From: Nesterenkonia sp. LB17
GTDB taxonomy: Bacteria; Actinomycetota; Actinomycetes; Actinomycetales; Micrococcaceae
Direction: 5' to 3'
Assembly: GCF_022565915.1 (NCBI RefSeq)
Contig: NZ_JAJOYX010000002.1
Coordinates: forward strand, 318,293 to 382,292
Length of the DNA: 64,000 nucleotides
Part shown: positions 38,632 to 48,352 of the stretch, in pieces
Position numbering within the stretch: the stretch's first letter is position 1
How the letters are laid out: every line of letters starts with the position of its first letter
Made by a program: the position numbers and the translations under genes
Notes under the pieces: generated by a model
The model's database searches: none
What the model was told of the DNA's origin: nothing
The model's input: only the letters and a program-made list of their open reading frames with translations

Positions 38632-39003
38632 ATGGCTATCACCGAACTAGTGCTCTCTGAACTCCGCACCGCGGCCTCTGCGGCTGCGGACAAACTCGCG
38701 ACAAACATCGTCGGGCTGGACGTGGGGGAGCGGCTCGGCATCACCGACGCTTTCCTGGTCTGCTCGGCACCTTCTGAACGGCAGATCGGCGCCATCGTCG
38801 ACGAGGTCGAGCGCCAGCTCAAAGAGGTCCACGACTCCTCACCGCTGCGCCGTGAAGGCCGCGGCACCGGTACCTGGGTGCTGCTGGACTACGGACACAT
38901 GGTCGTCCATGTCCAGCATGAAGAAGAACGCGCGGTCTACGGCCTCGACAGGCTCTATGCCGATGTTGCCAAGGTCGACCTGCAGCTTCCTGATGCACCG
39001 TAG
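38632..39003 (+). CDS. rsfS: Ribosome silencing factor RsfS
   Basis: A 123-residue protein of the RsfS/YbeB/Iojap family, which binds L14 and blocks subunit joining when nutrients are scarce. The diagnostic stretch LGITDAFLVCSAPSERQIGAIVDEVE and GTWVLLDYGHMVVHV..EERAVYGLDRLY are intact. ATG 38632 is used, and a TTG 9 bp upstream is possible. Confidence 0.95.
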   Translation: MAITELVLSELRTAASAAADKLATNIVGLDVGERLGITDAFLVCSAPSERQIGAIVDEVERQLKEVHDSSPLRREGRGTGTWVLLDYGHMVVHVQHEEERAVYGLDRLYADVAKVDLQLPDAP

Positions 39004-39067
39004 GTAGGGGCGCATAGCCCCAGGTCAGCGGCTGGGCCAGGCAATTCTCCGGAAGTTGGACGCCGAT

Positions 39068-39097
39068 TTGCGCAGCGATTCGGGTTCACAGTACAGT
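39068..39097 (+). promoter_or_regulatory. Probable promoter of tRNA-Ala
   Basis: TTGCGC and TACAGT are separated by 18 bp and end about 45 bp before the tRNA. Confidence 0.5.
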
Positions 39098-39141
39098 AGG
39101 GGAGTTGCCGCGGCGCAGTTGCTGAGCCGGGGTGGTGATCT

Positions 39142-39217
39142 GGGGGTATGGCGCAGCTGGTAGCGCGTCCGCATGGCATGCGGAAGGTCAGGGGTTCGAA
39201 TCCCCTTACCTCCACCA
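39142..39217 (+). tRNA. tRNA-Ala (GGC)
   Basis: Complete cloverleaf: acceptor GGGGGTA pairs with TACCTCC, the anticodon arm TCCGC-ATGGCAT-GCGGA has anticodon GGC, and the T-arm is AGGGG-TTCGAAT-CCCCT. CCA is encoded after A73. The expected G3-U70 pair of alanine tRNA is present. Confidence 0.97.
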
Positions 39218-39227
39218 GAGCGAAGCA

Positions 39228-39260
39228 GGTCCGGAGTCCAACAGGACTCCGGACCTTTTT
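39228..39260 (+). terminator. Rho-independent terminator of tRNA-Ala
   Basis: A 12-bp perfect stem GGTCCGGAGTCC / GGACTCCGGACC with loop AACA, followed by TTTTT. Confidence 0.92.
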
Positions 39261-39408
39261 CGTATGCCTGCATGCCTCCCCGCTGACCTGGCTGTTCTCT
39301 CCGCGCCAAGCCGGCGCGCCGGGACCTGAGACGTGTCCTCGGTGAGGAGTAGGCTGGTGTCGATCGTCACAGCTGTCTCAGATCACAGCCAACCTCGGAG
39401 GTTTCCCT

Positions 39409-40398
39409 ATGCAGCATCGTGTCCTTGGCCGCACCGGTCGCGAAGTATCCACCATCGGTCTCGGCACCTGGCAGTTCGGCGGGGACTTCGGTCGCGTCGA
39501 GGAAGCCGACGCCTACGCCGTCATGGATGCCGCAGCTGAGCAGGACGTCACCATGTTCGACACTGCAGACGTCTATGGCGACGGCCTCAGCGAGCAGCTG
39601 ATCGGCACATGGCTGGGCAAGAACCCTGAATGGACCGGACTGGTCGCCACCAAGATGATCCGCCGCGCGGAAGAACCCAGCCTCGAACACGCCACGGCTG
39701 AGAACTTCCAGGCCTGGATCGACCGCTCCCGGAAGAACCTCGGAAGAGACACCCTGGACCTCGTCCAGCTGCACTGCCCCAACGATGATGTCTTCAGCTC
39801 AGATGCCGTCTTCGACCGCCTGGATGCCCTCGTGGAATCCGGCGCCATCGCCCACTACGGCGTCAGCGTGGAGACCACTGACCAGGCCCTGAGCGCCATC
39901 GCCCGCCCAAATGTGGCCTCGGTGCAGATCATCCTCAACGCCTTCCGGCAGAAGCCGCTGGAGGCCGTGCTGCCGGCCGCACAGGAAGCCGGAGTGGGCA
40001 TCATCGCGCGCGTCCCGCTCGCCAGCGGACTGCTCAGCGGACGCTACACGAAGGACACCACCTTCGAGGAGACCGATCACCGCAGCTACAACCGCTCCGG
40101 TGAGGCCTTCGACATCGGGGAGACCTTCTCCGGGGTGGACTTCGCCACCGGGGTCGAGGCGGCCGCGGAGTTCTCTGAGCTGGCCAAGCAGGAGGGGCTG
40201 AAGCCGACGACGGCGGCCCTGGCCTGGGTCGTCCAGTCCTCCGGCGTGAGCACCGTCATCCCCGGGGCGCGAAATGCCGAGCAGGCCCGCCAGAACGCGC
40301 AGGCCGGTGGAGCGCCGAAGCTCTCCGAAGACTTCCGGGCAGCGGTGAGCAGGCTCTACGCCGATAAGATCGCGCCCTCGGTCCACGCCCGCTGGTGA
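39409..40398 (+). CDS. Aldo/keto reductase
   Basis: A 329-residue TIM-barrel NAD(P)H oxidoreductase. The catalytic tetrad is visible as DTADVYG (Asp/Tyr), LVATKM (Lys) and LVQLHCPN (His), with C-terminal NADPH-binding STVIPGARNAEQ. Starts at ATG 39409 with GGAGGTTTCCC upstream. Substrate unknown, and the neighbouring SDR-like and catalase genes suggest a stress role. Confidence 0.92.
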   Translation: MQHRVLGRTGREVSTIGLGTWQFGGDFGRVEEADAYAVMDAAAEQDVTMFDTADVYGDGLSEQLIGTWLGKNPEWTGLVATKMIRRAEEPSLEHATAENFQAWIDRSRKNLGRDTLDLVQLHCPNDDVFSSDAVFDRLDALVESGAIAHYGVSVETTDQALSAIARPNVASVQIILNAFRQKPLEAVLPAAQEAGVGIIARVPLASGLLSGRYTKDTTFEETDHRSYNRSGEAFDIGETFSGVDFATGVEAAAEFSELAKQEGLKPTTAALAWVVQSSGVSTVIPGARNAEQARQNAQAGGAPKLSEDFRAAVSRLYADKIAPSVHARW

Positions 40399-40459
40399 AG
40401 ACCGCGGGGCGTGCGCTGAACTGAGCACCCAGACCAGATACCACCGAGCAGGAGGACCT

Positions 40460-42058
40460 ATGCGCATCGCCGTCATCGGAGCCACGGGCAACGTCGGAAC
40501 AGCGGTGCTGAGGCACCTGAGCAGCCGCACCGAGGTGGACAGCGTGCTGGGGATCGCACGGAGACTCCCCGACACCGACGCCGCCCCGTATGCGGACGCG
40601 CAGTGGCATCGCGCGGACATCCAGTACAGCGAGGTCGTGCCCGAGCTGGCCGAGGCGCTCTCCGGCTGCGACGCCGTGATCCATCTGGCCTGGCTGATCC
40701 AGCCCAACAAGGAGCGCACCCTGCTGCGCCGGGTCAATGTCGACGGGACCCGGCACGTGCTGGAGGCCGCGGCCCAGGCGGGGGTGCGCCAGGCCGTCGT
40801 CGCCTCCTCGGTCGGGGTGTACTCCCCAGCCGAGGATGACGTCGCGCACGATGAGCAGTGGCCCACCGAGGGCATCCCCGGGTCCCACTACAGCGAGGAC
40901 AAGGTGGCCCAGGAGCGCGTCATGGACGAGTTCCTGCAGGCTCATCCTGACTTCTCACTGGCCCGGTTGCGACCCGGGCTGGTCTTCCAACGCGAAGCCG
41001 GCTCCGAGATCCAGCGCTACTTCGCCGGAAAGCTGGCACCGGTGCAGCTGCTGCAGCTCTTCCGACCTGCGGTGGTTCCGGTCCCCGGCGGCATTCGCAC
41101 CCAGGCTGTGCACGCCGATGACCTGGCTGCCGCCTACGCACAGGCCGCGATTCTGGGGGCACAGGGCGCATTCAACATCTGCGCCGATGACCTGCTCGAC
41201 GGGGACGCCATCGCGAAGGTCGTCTCCGGTGAGAAATCCCCAGGAATCGCGCTCCCGCTGCCGGCTGCTGCGCTTCGTCCGATGATCAAGGCCGCCCACC
41301 GGGCCGGGATCCTCCCGACGGATGAAGGCTGGCTGGACATGGGCCGCCACGTGCCGGTGATGGACAACTCCCGGGCGAAGAAGGAGCTCCACTGGGCACC
41401 GGAGCATTCCGGTGCCCAGGCACTGGAGGAGCTCGTCCAGGGCATGGCCGCCGGGGTCGGCGCCCCCTCGGCGCCGCTGCGCCCCCGGGACCTCGACGCC
41501 GCGGACCGGCCGGAACTTCCATCTGCTGAGCACGAGCTGGGCGGAGAGGTCGACGCGCTGCTGCTGCGCCAGTACATGTCCGACCATCTTGCCGGAGCCA
41601 CCGCGGGAACGAATCGGATCAAACGCATGGCGGCCGACTACGTCGACACACCGGTGTTCCCGCAGATCTCCGAGGTGGCCGAGGCGATCAGGCGCGAACG
41701 CGGCTTTCTGGTCAAGCTCATCCAGCGTCAAGGCTTCTCGACTCCACCCGGGTCCACCACCATCGCGTGGCTGGGGGAGCGGGTGGGACGGCTCAAGCCC
41801 AACGGCAGACCACCGGGCGGCCGATCGCCCTCCACGCTGGTGCTCGAAGCGGAGATGATGATCACCGCGGTCACCGGCAAGCTTCACGGGTGGTCTGTGA
41901 TGAAGGACCACGCCCACGCCCTCGGGGTGGATCCGCAGGTGTTCCAGGGGTTGATCGAGGATGCCGAGGCCCAGCGCGAGCAGCTGGAGACCGTCCACGA
42001 ATACGCCCGGCACCGAGCCTTCCGCAAAGACCGCGACACGTTCGAGAAGACACGCTGA
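40460..42058 (+). CDS. SDR/NAD-dependent epimerase fused to a helical domain
   Basis: A 532-residue two-part protein. Residues 1-320 form an extended SDR (Rossmann GATGNVGTAVLRHL, WLIQPNKERTLLRRVNVDG, and SSVGVYSP plus YSEDK, the catalytic Tyr/Lys pair). Residues about 355-530 are a separate mostly helical domain (EVDALLLRQYMSDHLAGATAGTNRIKRMA, QISEVAEAIRRERGFLVKLI) reminiscent of four-helix-bundle proteins, which I cannot name. The fusion is continuous in one frame and has normal codon use, so it is unlikely to be an assembly error. It follows the aldo/keto reductase at 61 bp. Confidence 0.82.
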   Translation: MRIAVIGATGNVGTAVLRHLSSRTEVDSVLGIARRLPDTDAAPYADAQWHRADIQYSEVVPELAEALSGCDAVIHLAWLIQPNKERTLLRRVNVDGTRHVLEAAAQAGVRQAVVASSVGVYSPAEDDVAHDEQWPTEGIPGSHYSEDKVAQERVMDEFLQAHPDFSLARLRPGLVFQREAGSEIQRYFAGKLAPVQLLQLFRPAVVPVPGGIRTQAVHADDLAAAYAQAAILGAQGAFNICADDLLDGDAIAKVVSGEKSPGIALPLPAAALRPMIKAAHRAGILPTDEGWLDMGRHVPVMDNSRAKKELHWAPEHSGAQALEELVQGMAAGVGAPSAPLRPRDLDAADRPELPSAEHELGGEVDALLLRQYMSDHLAGATAGTNRIKRMAADYVDTPVFPQISEVAEAIRRERGFLVKLIQRQGFSTPPGSTTIAWLGERVGRLKPNGRPPGGRSPSTLVLEAEMMITAVTGKLHGWSVMKDHAHALGVDPQVFQGLIEDAEAQREQLETVHEYARHRAFRKDRDTFEKTR

Positions 42059-42211
42059 ACCACTAGTTCTGAACTACTCGTAATAACTTCTTGATCTTGC
42101 TAAGCTCAGAGAGTCCACCCCATAAGCCTGCCCGCCTCATGTCGGGCAAGTGAGGGTCCTCTTCAGTCCATGAGACGCAGGGGACCTCGCTGCAGCGAAA
42201 AGGAGAGCGAA

Positions 42212-43891
42212 TTGGCACAGACCGATCCGATCCTGACCACTCGACAGGGTCACCCTGTCACCAATAACCAGAACCAGCGCACCGTGGGCAACCGCGGTCC
42301 CGCCACGCTGGAGAACTACCAGTTCCTCGAGAAGATCAGCCACTTCGACCGGGAACGCATCCCGGAGCGTGTGGTCCACGCCCGTGGCTTCGTGGCCTAC
42401 GGCGAGTTCGAGGCCACCGGCATGATCGGCGACGAGCCGGCGTCGAAGTACACCCGCGCCAAGCTCTTCCAGGAGGCCGGCAAGAAGACCGACCTGGCGA
42501 TCCGCTTCTCCACCGTCATCGGCGGCCGTGACTCCTCAGAGTCCGCCCGGGATCCCCGCGGCTTCGCTGTGAAGTTCTACACCGAAGACGGCAACTGGGA
42601 CCTGGTCGGCAACAACCTTCCGGTGTTCTTCATCCGCGATGCGATCAAGTTCCCCGACGTCATCCACTCGCTGAAGCCGGACCCGATCACCTTCCGCCAG
42701 GAGCCCAACCGCATCCTGGACTTCATGGGCCAGACTCCCGAGTCGATGCACATGCTGACCCACCTCTTCAGCCCCCGCGGCATCCCGGCGACCTACCGCC
42801 ACATGGAGGGCTTCGGCGTCAACACCTACAAGATGGTCAACGCCGAGGGCGAGACCGTCCTGGTGAAGTACCACTTCCACCCGCGCGCCGGCGTCGCCTC
42901 GATGACCGAGGCAGAGTCTGCCAAGGTGCAGGGCCAGGACCTCGGCCACGCCTCGAAGGACCTCTTCGAGTCCATCGAACGCGGCGAGTTCCCACAGTGG
43001 GATGTCCACGTCCAGATCATGGAGGATCACGAGCACCCCGAGCTCGGCTGGGATCCGCTGGATGACACCAAGATCTGGCCCGAGGACCAGTTCCCGCTGC
43101 GCAAGATCGGCGTCATGACGCTGAACCGCAATGTGGGTGACCACCACAACGAGAACGAGCAGATCTCCATGGGCACCGGTGTCCTGGTCGACGGCCTGGA
43201 CTTCTCCGATGACAAGATGCTGGTCGGTCGCACCTTCTCCTACTCGGACGCGCAGCGGTACCGCGTGGGACCGAACTACCTGCAGCTGCCCGTCAACCAG
43301 CCCAAGGGCCGCGACGGCAAGGTCTACACGAACCAGCGCGGCGGACTGATGTCCTTCGGCAACGACGTGCATCCCGAGCAGAACCCGCACGTGAACTACG
43401 AGCCCTCCATCCACAATGGACTGCACGAGTCCCCGGAGCCGCAGCCGAACAACGCTCCGGCCGTCGGCGGACAGCTGGTGCAGGAGAACCTCGATCGCCG
43501 CAATGACTACCTGCAGGCACGCGGTCGCTACAACACCATGATGGACTGGGAGCGCGATGAGCTGATCAACGTGCTCACCGGCATGCTCGAGCAGTCCGAG
43601 CGCGACGTGCAGGAGCGCATCGTCTGGCACTTCTTCATGATCCACGATGACTACGGTCAGCGGATCGCGAAGAACATCGGCCTCACCGTGGAGGATGTGT
43701 CGCACCTGTTGCCGTTGGCGGTGCAGAACTTCACCGAGGAGGAGGAGCAGCGCCTCGCCAACCTCGGCAACAATGGCGACACCATTGACCCCGAGCAGTG
43801 GGGCACCTGGACGGCGTCCGTCGAGAACCGCCAGGCCTCGGCCGAAGACGTGCTCGCCGGCAACCTGGGAAGCCCCAGCTACAGCAAGTGA
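42212..43891 (+). CDS. katA: Catalase (monofunctional heme)
   Basis: A 559-residue heme catalase. [13 protein letters not shown] carries the distal His, [23 protein letters not shown] the distal Asn region, and [14 protein letters not shown] the proximal Tyr ligand. The TTG start at 42212 has a textbook AGGAG six bases upstream and removes 14 non-conserved residues from the longer frame. It is longer than the small-subunit (480-aa) clade, with a C-terminal helical extension and no class-I glutamine amidotransferase-like domain. Confidence 0.95.
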   Translation: MAQTDPILTTRQGHPVTNNQNQRTVGNRGPATLENYQFLEKISHFDRERIPERVVHARGFVAYGEFEATGMIGDEPASKYTRAKLFQEAGKKTDLAIRFSTVIGGRDSSESARDPRGFAVKFYTEDGNWDLVGNNLPVFFIRDAIKFPDVIHSLKPDPITFRQEPNRILDFMGQTPESMHMLTHLFSPRGIPATYRHMEGFGVNTYKMVNAEGETVLVKYHFHPRAGVASMTEAESAKVQGQDLGHASKDLFESIERGEFPQWDVHVQIMEDHEHPELGWDPLDDTKIWPEDQFPLRKIGVMTLNRNVGDHHNENEQISMGTGVLVDGLDFSDDKMLVGRTFSYSDAQRYRVGPNYLQLPVNQPKGRDGKVYTNQRGGLMSFGNDVHPEQNPHVNYEPSIHNGLHESPEPQPNNAPAVGGQLVQENLDRRNDYLQARGRYNTMMDWERDELINVLTGMLEQSERDVQERIVWHFFMIHDDYGQRIAKNIGLTVEDVSHLLPLAVQNFTEEEEQRLANLGNNGDTIDPEQWGTWTASVENRQASAEDVLAGNLGSPSYSK

Positions 43892-43912
43892 TGCTGCACA
43901 AGAACTGAGCGT

Positions 43913-43971
43913 CAGCTGAGACGGCAATGGCCGGGAACCCGACGGGTTTCCGGCCATTGCCGTCTCAGCTG
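43913..43971. terminator. Shared bidirectional terminator hairpin
   Basis: A 28-bp stem with one G-U pair and a three-base loop (GAC) occupies most of the gap between katA (plus) and the convergent Rho-N gene (minus). It starts CAGCTGAGACGGCAATGGCC and ends with its complement. There are no T-runs. Confidence 0.75.
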
Positions 43972-43994
43972 GCCTGCTGGTCCCGCTGAGAACC

Positions 43995-44252
43995 TCAGTG
44001 GTTGCGCAGCGCGTCGATCAGTTCAGGCTTGTTCATCTTCGAGTACCCGGTGAGACCGAGCTCCCTGGCCCGATCCTGCAGCTGCGCCACGGTCCGGTCC
44101 TCGTAGTTCGACGCCTCCCCGCCCTTCTCGCCTTCGCTGCCGCGGCCTTCCTTGGCAGCCGCGTTGGCGATGCGAGCGGACTTCTCCTTGGAGTTGCCCT
44201 CCTCGCGGAGGCGTTCGTAGAGCTCCTCATCCTTCACGCTTGATCGTGCCAT
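43995..44252 (-). CDS. Rho termination factor N-terminal domain protein
   Basis: An 85-residue protein. The first 45 residues are a charged, Ala-rich helix ([28 protein letters not shown], a stress-type KGG-like region). The last 35 residues match the Rho N-terminal SAP-like domain ([29 protein letters not shown]). Such proteins accompany general-stress genes in actinobacteria and may bind nucleic acids. It precedes the SDR and zinc dehydrogenase in the same direction. Confidence 0.85.
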   Translation of the reverse strand: MARSSVKDEELYERLREEGNSKEKSARIANAAAKEGRGSEGEKGGEASNYEDRTVAQLQDRARELGLTGYSKMNKPELIDALRNH

Positions 44253-44298
44253 GGAGAAAATCCTTCCGTCGGCTCATGCTGGACTCAGGTGCTGCGGC

Positions 44299-45189
44299 TC
44301 AGAAACCCTTGCCGCCGGTGACCGGGATGACCGAGCCGGAGACGTAGGAGGCCTCCTCGCTGGCGAGATAGACGTACGCCCCGGCGAGCTCCGCGGGCTG
44401 CCCTGGGCGGCCCAGGGGAGTGTCCTGACCGAATTGAGCGACGCCGTCGAACCCGGTGGCCGGGATCAGCGGAGTCCAGATAGGGCCCGGTGCCACACCG
44501 TTGACGCGGATGCCCTTCTCGGCCAGCTCCGCTGCCATCGACTCGATGAAGGCGACCTGGGCAGCCTTGGACATCGCGTAGTCGAAGAGCACGGGCTTGG
44601 GGCCCACCGCCTGGATGGAGGTTGTCACGATGATCGAGGCCCCGGGGTTCAGATGGGGCACCGCCTCACGGGTGATCACGATATGCGCGATGAGGTTCGT
44701 CTCGAAGACCTTGCGCACCTCAGCGGTAGGCGTCGAATCGACGCCGTCACGGGCCCGCTGGTAGGCGGCGTTGAGGATCAGCACGTCGATCCCGCCGAGG
44801 TCTTCGACGGCGCGGCGCACGATGCCCACGGCGCTCTCCTCGTCGGTGATGTCCACCGGGTAGGTGGCGCACTGACGGCCGGCCTCGCGCACGTGCTGAG
44901 CGGTGACCTGGGCGTCCTCCTCCTCCTCTGGGAGGTAGGCGATGGCGATGTCCGATCCCTCGCGGGCGAAGGCGATCGCGACGGCGCGGCCGATGCCGGA
45001 ATCGCCGCCGGTGATCAGGGTCCTGCGCCCCTTGAGCCGTCCGTGGCCGACCCAGCTCGCTTCGCCGTGATCCGGCTCCGGACCGGTCTTGCCGGTCAGC
45101 CCGGGCTGGTCCGGCTGCTCCTGCTCGGGGAGGTCGCTGTGACGGTACTTCGTCCGGGGGTCCTGCTGGGTGTATGGATCGCTCGTCAT
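44299..45189 (-). CDS. SDR family oxidoreductase (YhdF/YghA-type general-stress SDR)
   Basis: A 296-residue classical-type SDR with an N-terminal extension of about 40 residues containing DPRTKYRHSDLPEQEQPDQPG, typical of stress SDRs. NAD motif TGGDSGIGRAVA, catalytic Ser and YAMSKAAQ (Tyr/Lys), and PGPIWTPL are present. Substrate unknown. Confidence 0.9.
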   Translation of the reverse strand: MTSDPYTQQDPRTKYRHSDLPEQEQPDQPGLTGKTGPEPDHGEASWVGHGRLKGRRTLITGGDSGIGRAVAIAFAREGSDIAIAYLPEEEEDAQVTAQHVREAGRQCATYPVDITDEESAVGIVRRAVEDLGGIDVLILNAAYQRARDGVDSTPTAEVRKVFETNLIAHIVITREAVPHLNPGASIIVTTSIQAVGPKPVLFDYAMSKAAQVAFIESMAAELAEKGIRVNGVAPGPIWTPLIPATGFDGVAQFGQDTPLGRPGQPAELAGAYVYLASEEASYVSGSVIPVTGGKGF

Positions 45190-45251
45190 GACTGATGTCC
45201 TTCGAGAGAGGTGTGTCCGGCAGGCAGCCGGCTCAGGTTGGTGGCCGCCGC

Positions 45252-46439
45252 TCAGACTGCTGACCTGGTGGGATCCAGGACGACCTTGATGCAGCCGTCT
45301 TCCTTCTTCTGGAACATCTCGTAGGCGCCGGGAGCGTCGGTCAGCGGCAGCGTGTGCGTGATGAAGTCGTCCACAGCCAGGGGATCTGCGGGATCTTCGA
45401 CCAGCGGCAGGATCTTGTCGACCCAGTTCTTCACGTTGGCCTGGCCCATCTTCACGGTGATCTGCTTGTCGAACATGGTGATCAGTGGAAGCGGGCTGGC
45501 GGCGCCGCCGTAGACGCCGCTCAGCGAGATCGTGCCGCCGCGGCGGACGAGCTCGATGGCCGAGTACAGGGCAGCCAGGCGATCCACGCCGACGGTCTGC
45601 ATCATGGCCTTGCCGAGGGCGTCGGGCAGGAACTGCGCGGAGATCTGGGCTGCCTTGGCGATGGGGGAGCCGTGGGCTTCCATGCCGACCGCATCCACGA
45701 CACCGTCGGGGCCGCGGCCGTCGGTGGCCTCGCGGATCTGGTTCAGCGATTCCTCGCCGGTGTCGAAGACCATGACGCCGTGGCGGGCGGCCATCGCGCG
45801 GCGTTCGGCCACGGGATCGATGGCGTAGACCTTCATGCCCTGGTGCTTGGCGATGCGCGCCGCGAACTGGCCGATCGGGCCGAGTCCGATGATCGCGATG
45901 CTGTCACCGCTCTTGAGTCCGGTGTAGGCCACGCCCTGCCATGCTGTGGGGATGACGTCGGAGAGGAAGAGGTAGCGGTGGTCGGGCAGCTCGTTGCCGA
46001 CCTTGATCGGGCTGTAGTCCGCGTGGGGGACTCGCAGGTATTCGGCCTGGCCGCCGGGGACGGCGCCGTAGAGCGCGGAGAAGCCGTAGAGGGCGGCGCC
46101 CATGCCCTGCTCGCGGACCTGGGTGACCTCACATTGGGTCTGCAGGCCGCGCTGACACATGAAGCAGCTGCCGCAGGAGATCTGGAAGGGGATGACCACT
46201 CGGTCACCGACGGCGAGGTTCGAGTCGGGACCCGCCTCGACGACACGACCCATCGGCTCGTGGCCCAGGATGTCGCCGGGGGTCATGAACGGGCCGAGCA
46301 CCTCATAGAGGTGAAGGTCCGAGCCGCAGATCGCGGTGGAGGTGACCTCGATGATCGCGTCGTTGGTCTGTTGGATCTGTGGATCCGGGACGGTCTCCAC
46401 ACTTACCTTGTTATGGCCCTGCCATGTCACTGCTTTCAC
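45252..46439 (-). CDS. Zinc-dependent alcohol dehydrogenase, formaldehyde dehydrogenase-like (FdhA type)
   Basis: A 395-residue medium-chain dehydrogenase. CGSDLHLYEVLGPFMTPGDILGHEPMG holds the catalytic zinc ligands. CGSCFMCQRGLQTQC gives a structural-zinc Cys cluster, and IIGLGPIGQFAARIAKHQG is the NAD(P) fold. It belongs with glutathione-independent formaldehyde dehydrogenase-like proteins, distinct from mscR above, so the genome may have two formaldehyde routes. Confidence 0.88.
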   Translation of the reverse strand: MKAVTWQGHNKVSVETVPDPQIQQTNDAIIEVTSTAICGSDLHLYEVLGPFMTPGDILGHEPMGRVVEAGPDSNLAVGDRVVIPFQISCGSCFMCQRGLQTQCEVTQVREQGMGAALYGFSALYGAVPGGQAEYLRVPHADYSPIKVGNELPDHRYLFLSDVIPTAWQGVAYTGLKSGDSIAIIGLGPIGQFAARIAKHQGMKVYAIDPVAERRAMAARHGVMVFDTGEESLNQIREATDGRGPDGVVDAVGMEAHGSPIAKAAQISAQFLPDALGKAMMQTVGVDRLAALYSAIELVRRGGTISLSGVYGGAASPLPLITMFDKQITVKMGQANVKNWVDKILPLVEDPADPLAVDDFITHTLPLTDAPGAYEMFQKKEDGCIKVVLDPTRSAV

Positions 46440-46575
46440 GTCGCGTCTCCTCAGAAGTTCTTCTGCGCGGCATATCTGGGAGAGATGTCATTCTTCACTC
46501 CCGGAATCACCCTTACAGGGTCCACGTTATCGACTACCACCTGGCAGTGAGCTGGACATGAACCCCACGTTGGCC

Positions 46576-46998
46576 TCAGCGCGTCACGCCGCGACGCGTG
46601 GGTCGGCCAGTGAGCAGACCACTGACCAGGCGTCTGCCGAGCAGCAGGGTGCCCAGTACGCCGAGCGCCACCAGGATGAAGGACCATTCCGCGCCGCCGC
46701 CGCCGCAGAGCACGCGCACAGTCATGCCCAGAGCCACGGTGCCGAGGATCACGACGACGGCGTCCGGCCAGAGCCGCGAGGGGCTGCGCCAGAAGCGCAC
46801 TGCCAGCGAGCTGACCAGCAGTGCGAGCAGGAACGGTGCAGCGGTGCCCCACACATCGCTGAAGGCCAGTCCGGTCTCGTGGGAGCGATTGCCCGTGGCG
46901 GCGAAGGCAAGCACAAGCAGGCCGTCCAGCAGCAGGAGCAGCCAGGGGAGTGCGGCATGGCGGGTCGGCGCTGCCTGCGGGGAGGGGGAGGAGTGCAT
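46576..46998 (-). CDS. DUF3054-like membrane protein
   Basis: A 140-residue protein with four hydrophobic segments (WLLLLLDGLLVLAFAAT, AAPFLLALLVSSLAV, AVVVILGTVALGMTV, FILVALGVLGTLLLG) and GNRSHE between spans one and two, as in the DUF3054 family. Function unknown. It is adjacent to the cyclodeaminase-like gene on the same strand at 15 bp. Confidence 0.75.
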   Translation of the reverse strand: MHSSPSPQAAPTRHAALPWLLLLLDGLLVLAFAATGNRSHETGLAFSDVWGTAAPFLLALLVSSLAVRFWRSPSRLWPDAVVVILGTVALGMTVRVLCGGGGAEWSFILVALGVLGTLLLGRRLVSGLLTGRPTRRGVTR

Positions 46999-47013
46999 GG
47001 ACCGAGTCTAGGA

Positions 47014-47676
47014 CTATGCCTCTGCGTGCGTCGGGGCTGCCCGATCATCTATCGAGGCGGTGCAGGCATCGATGCGGCTGATCGCGGTGGTCAGCGTTTC
47101 TACGGTGGCCCAGAGGTCGGGGTGCTGATCCTGGATCTCCTCGAGTGTGGAACCTGAGGACTTCAGGGTGGCCAGATCGAAGCTGGCGTTGGTGCGTGCA
47201 CCCGCGACGGCGGCCCGAAGTGCCCCGAAGGCGACGACGACGTCGGCGATCACGGCTCGCTTGCCATGTTCTGCCAGCCAGGACAGGTCGTCGATGGCCG
47301 AGACGGCGTATTCGCCGAGTTCTGCGGAGGTCTGCGCCGCACCGATCGCGGCCTCACGGATGGCCTTCTCGCGCTTCGGTCCCCGCTCCAGCTTGAAGGC
47401 TGCGCCGAAGGCGTGGGAGGCGGTGGCGTCGTCGTCGGCCAGCTGCAGGGCGGTCTGCCGAAGATCGCCGGCTCGGGCGAGGATGGCGGCGAGCGTGTCC
47501 CGCCGTTCTGGATCGGCTTCGGTGTACCCGGCGACCATGGAGGTCAGCGACGCGGCGATGGCAAGCATCGTCCCGGCCCCGGCGCCGCCGCCCGGGGATC
47601 CGGTGGACTGGGACAGGCCTTGGGTCCATTCGGCGACCGTCGAGCGTTGCGTGGTGATCTCTTCCGCATCAGTCAT
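47014..47676 (-). CDS. Cyclodeaminase/cyclohydrolase family protein
   Basis: A 220-residue helical protein related to formimidoyltetrahydrofolate cyclodeaminase (FTCD C-terminal) and methenyl-THF cyclohydrolase FchA. SPGGGAGAGTMLAIAASL is the folate-site glycine motif and AVIADVVVAFGALRAAVAGARTN the conserved helix. Acts in one-carbon folate metabolism by family. The partner gene is not nearby. Confidence 0.82.
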   Translation of the reverse strand: MTDAEEITTQRSTVAEWTQGLSQSTGSPGGGAGAGTMLAIAASLTSMVAGYTEADPERRDTLAAILARAGDLRQTALQLADDDATASHAFGAAFKLERGPKREKAIREAAIGAAQTSAELGEYAVSAIDDLSWLAEHGKRAVIADVVVAFGALRAAVAGARTNASFDLATLKSSGSTLEEIQDQHPDLWATVETLTTAISRIDACTASIDDRAAPTHAEA

Positions 47677-48312
47677 GGGTCGAGTCTGTCCTACGACTGG
47701 TAGGAATGAAACGCAGGCTGCAGGGGAGTGCAGGTCCAGGCAGAGGTGGAGTGGGCCGAGAGCTCCCTGTCATCGACTCATGTCGATCCCGCTCAATACG
47801 GGTATCCGTAAATCTAATTTATAGACATTATCTTCACTGCTAACTCAGTGTAGAAACTAGGATCGCTGGTCTCGACTCATGACAAGTCGACCGTCGTCCC
47901 ACCGGGGACCCTCTCGCATCTGCGCGCCGACATGGTGACTTACGCAGCGTGATTGCTGAGCGCAGAGCAACTCGTGATCCGCCTGCTGGCCGAGCCGGTC
48001 GATAACGGCGCCACCGTCGATGATGTCGCTGCAGCACCAAGCCTGTCGCGCGCCGATGCTGAGACGCTGATCGCAGGCTCAGACTCACCGAACCCGGACT
48101 CAGCTGAGTCGCTGCTAGGCACCCGAGCGATGAGGACGGTGGGTGCGGGGAGGAGGAGGCATGTGACCGTTCGCACTATAGATGGCGTAGATGACCAGTA
48201 GTTATGCGAGCATAAACGCTTCAGCTTCCTTCACGGCTTCGCACTCAACTTGGCTTAAGAGGAATCTTCACGCTCGAGTGTTGAGTGCAGCTTGAGCACC
48301 CCGCATCCTGGG
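47677..48312. other. Gene-poor boundary of the accessory region
   Basis: An AT-rich patch at about 47790-47880 contrasts with the flanking chromosome. A plausible 82-residue reading frame at 47953-48201 (plus) begins MLSAEQLVIRLLAEPVDNGAT and has ordinary composition. It has no clear ribosome binding site, so I do not call it a gene. Confidence 0.35.
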
Positions 48313-48333
48313 TGAAGTGCCCCGGGTTTGATG
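48313..48333 (+). repeat. IS3-family-like left terminal repeat
   Basis: The stretch starting TGAAGTGCCCCGGGTTTG lies 40 bp before a transposase OrfA-like start and resembles the terminal repeat of IS3-group elements. No matching right end is nearby. Confidence 0.5.
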
Positions 48334-48352
48334 CAACATCCCTTTAAGTTGA

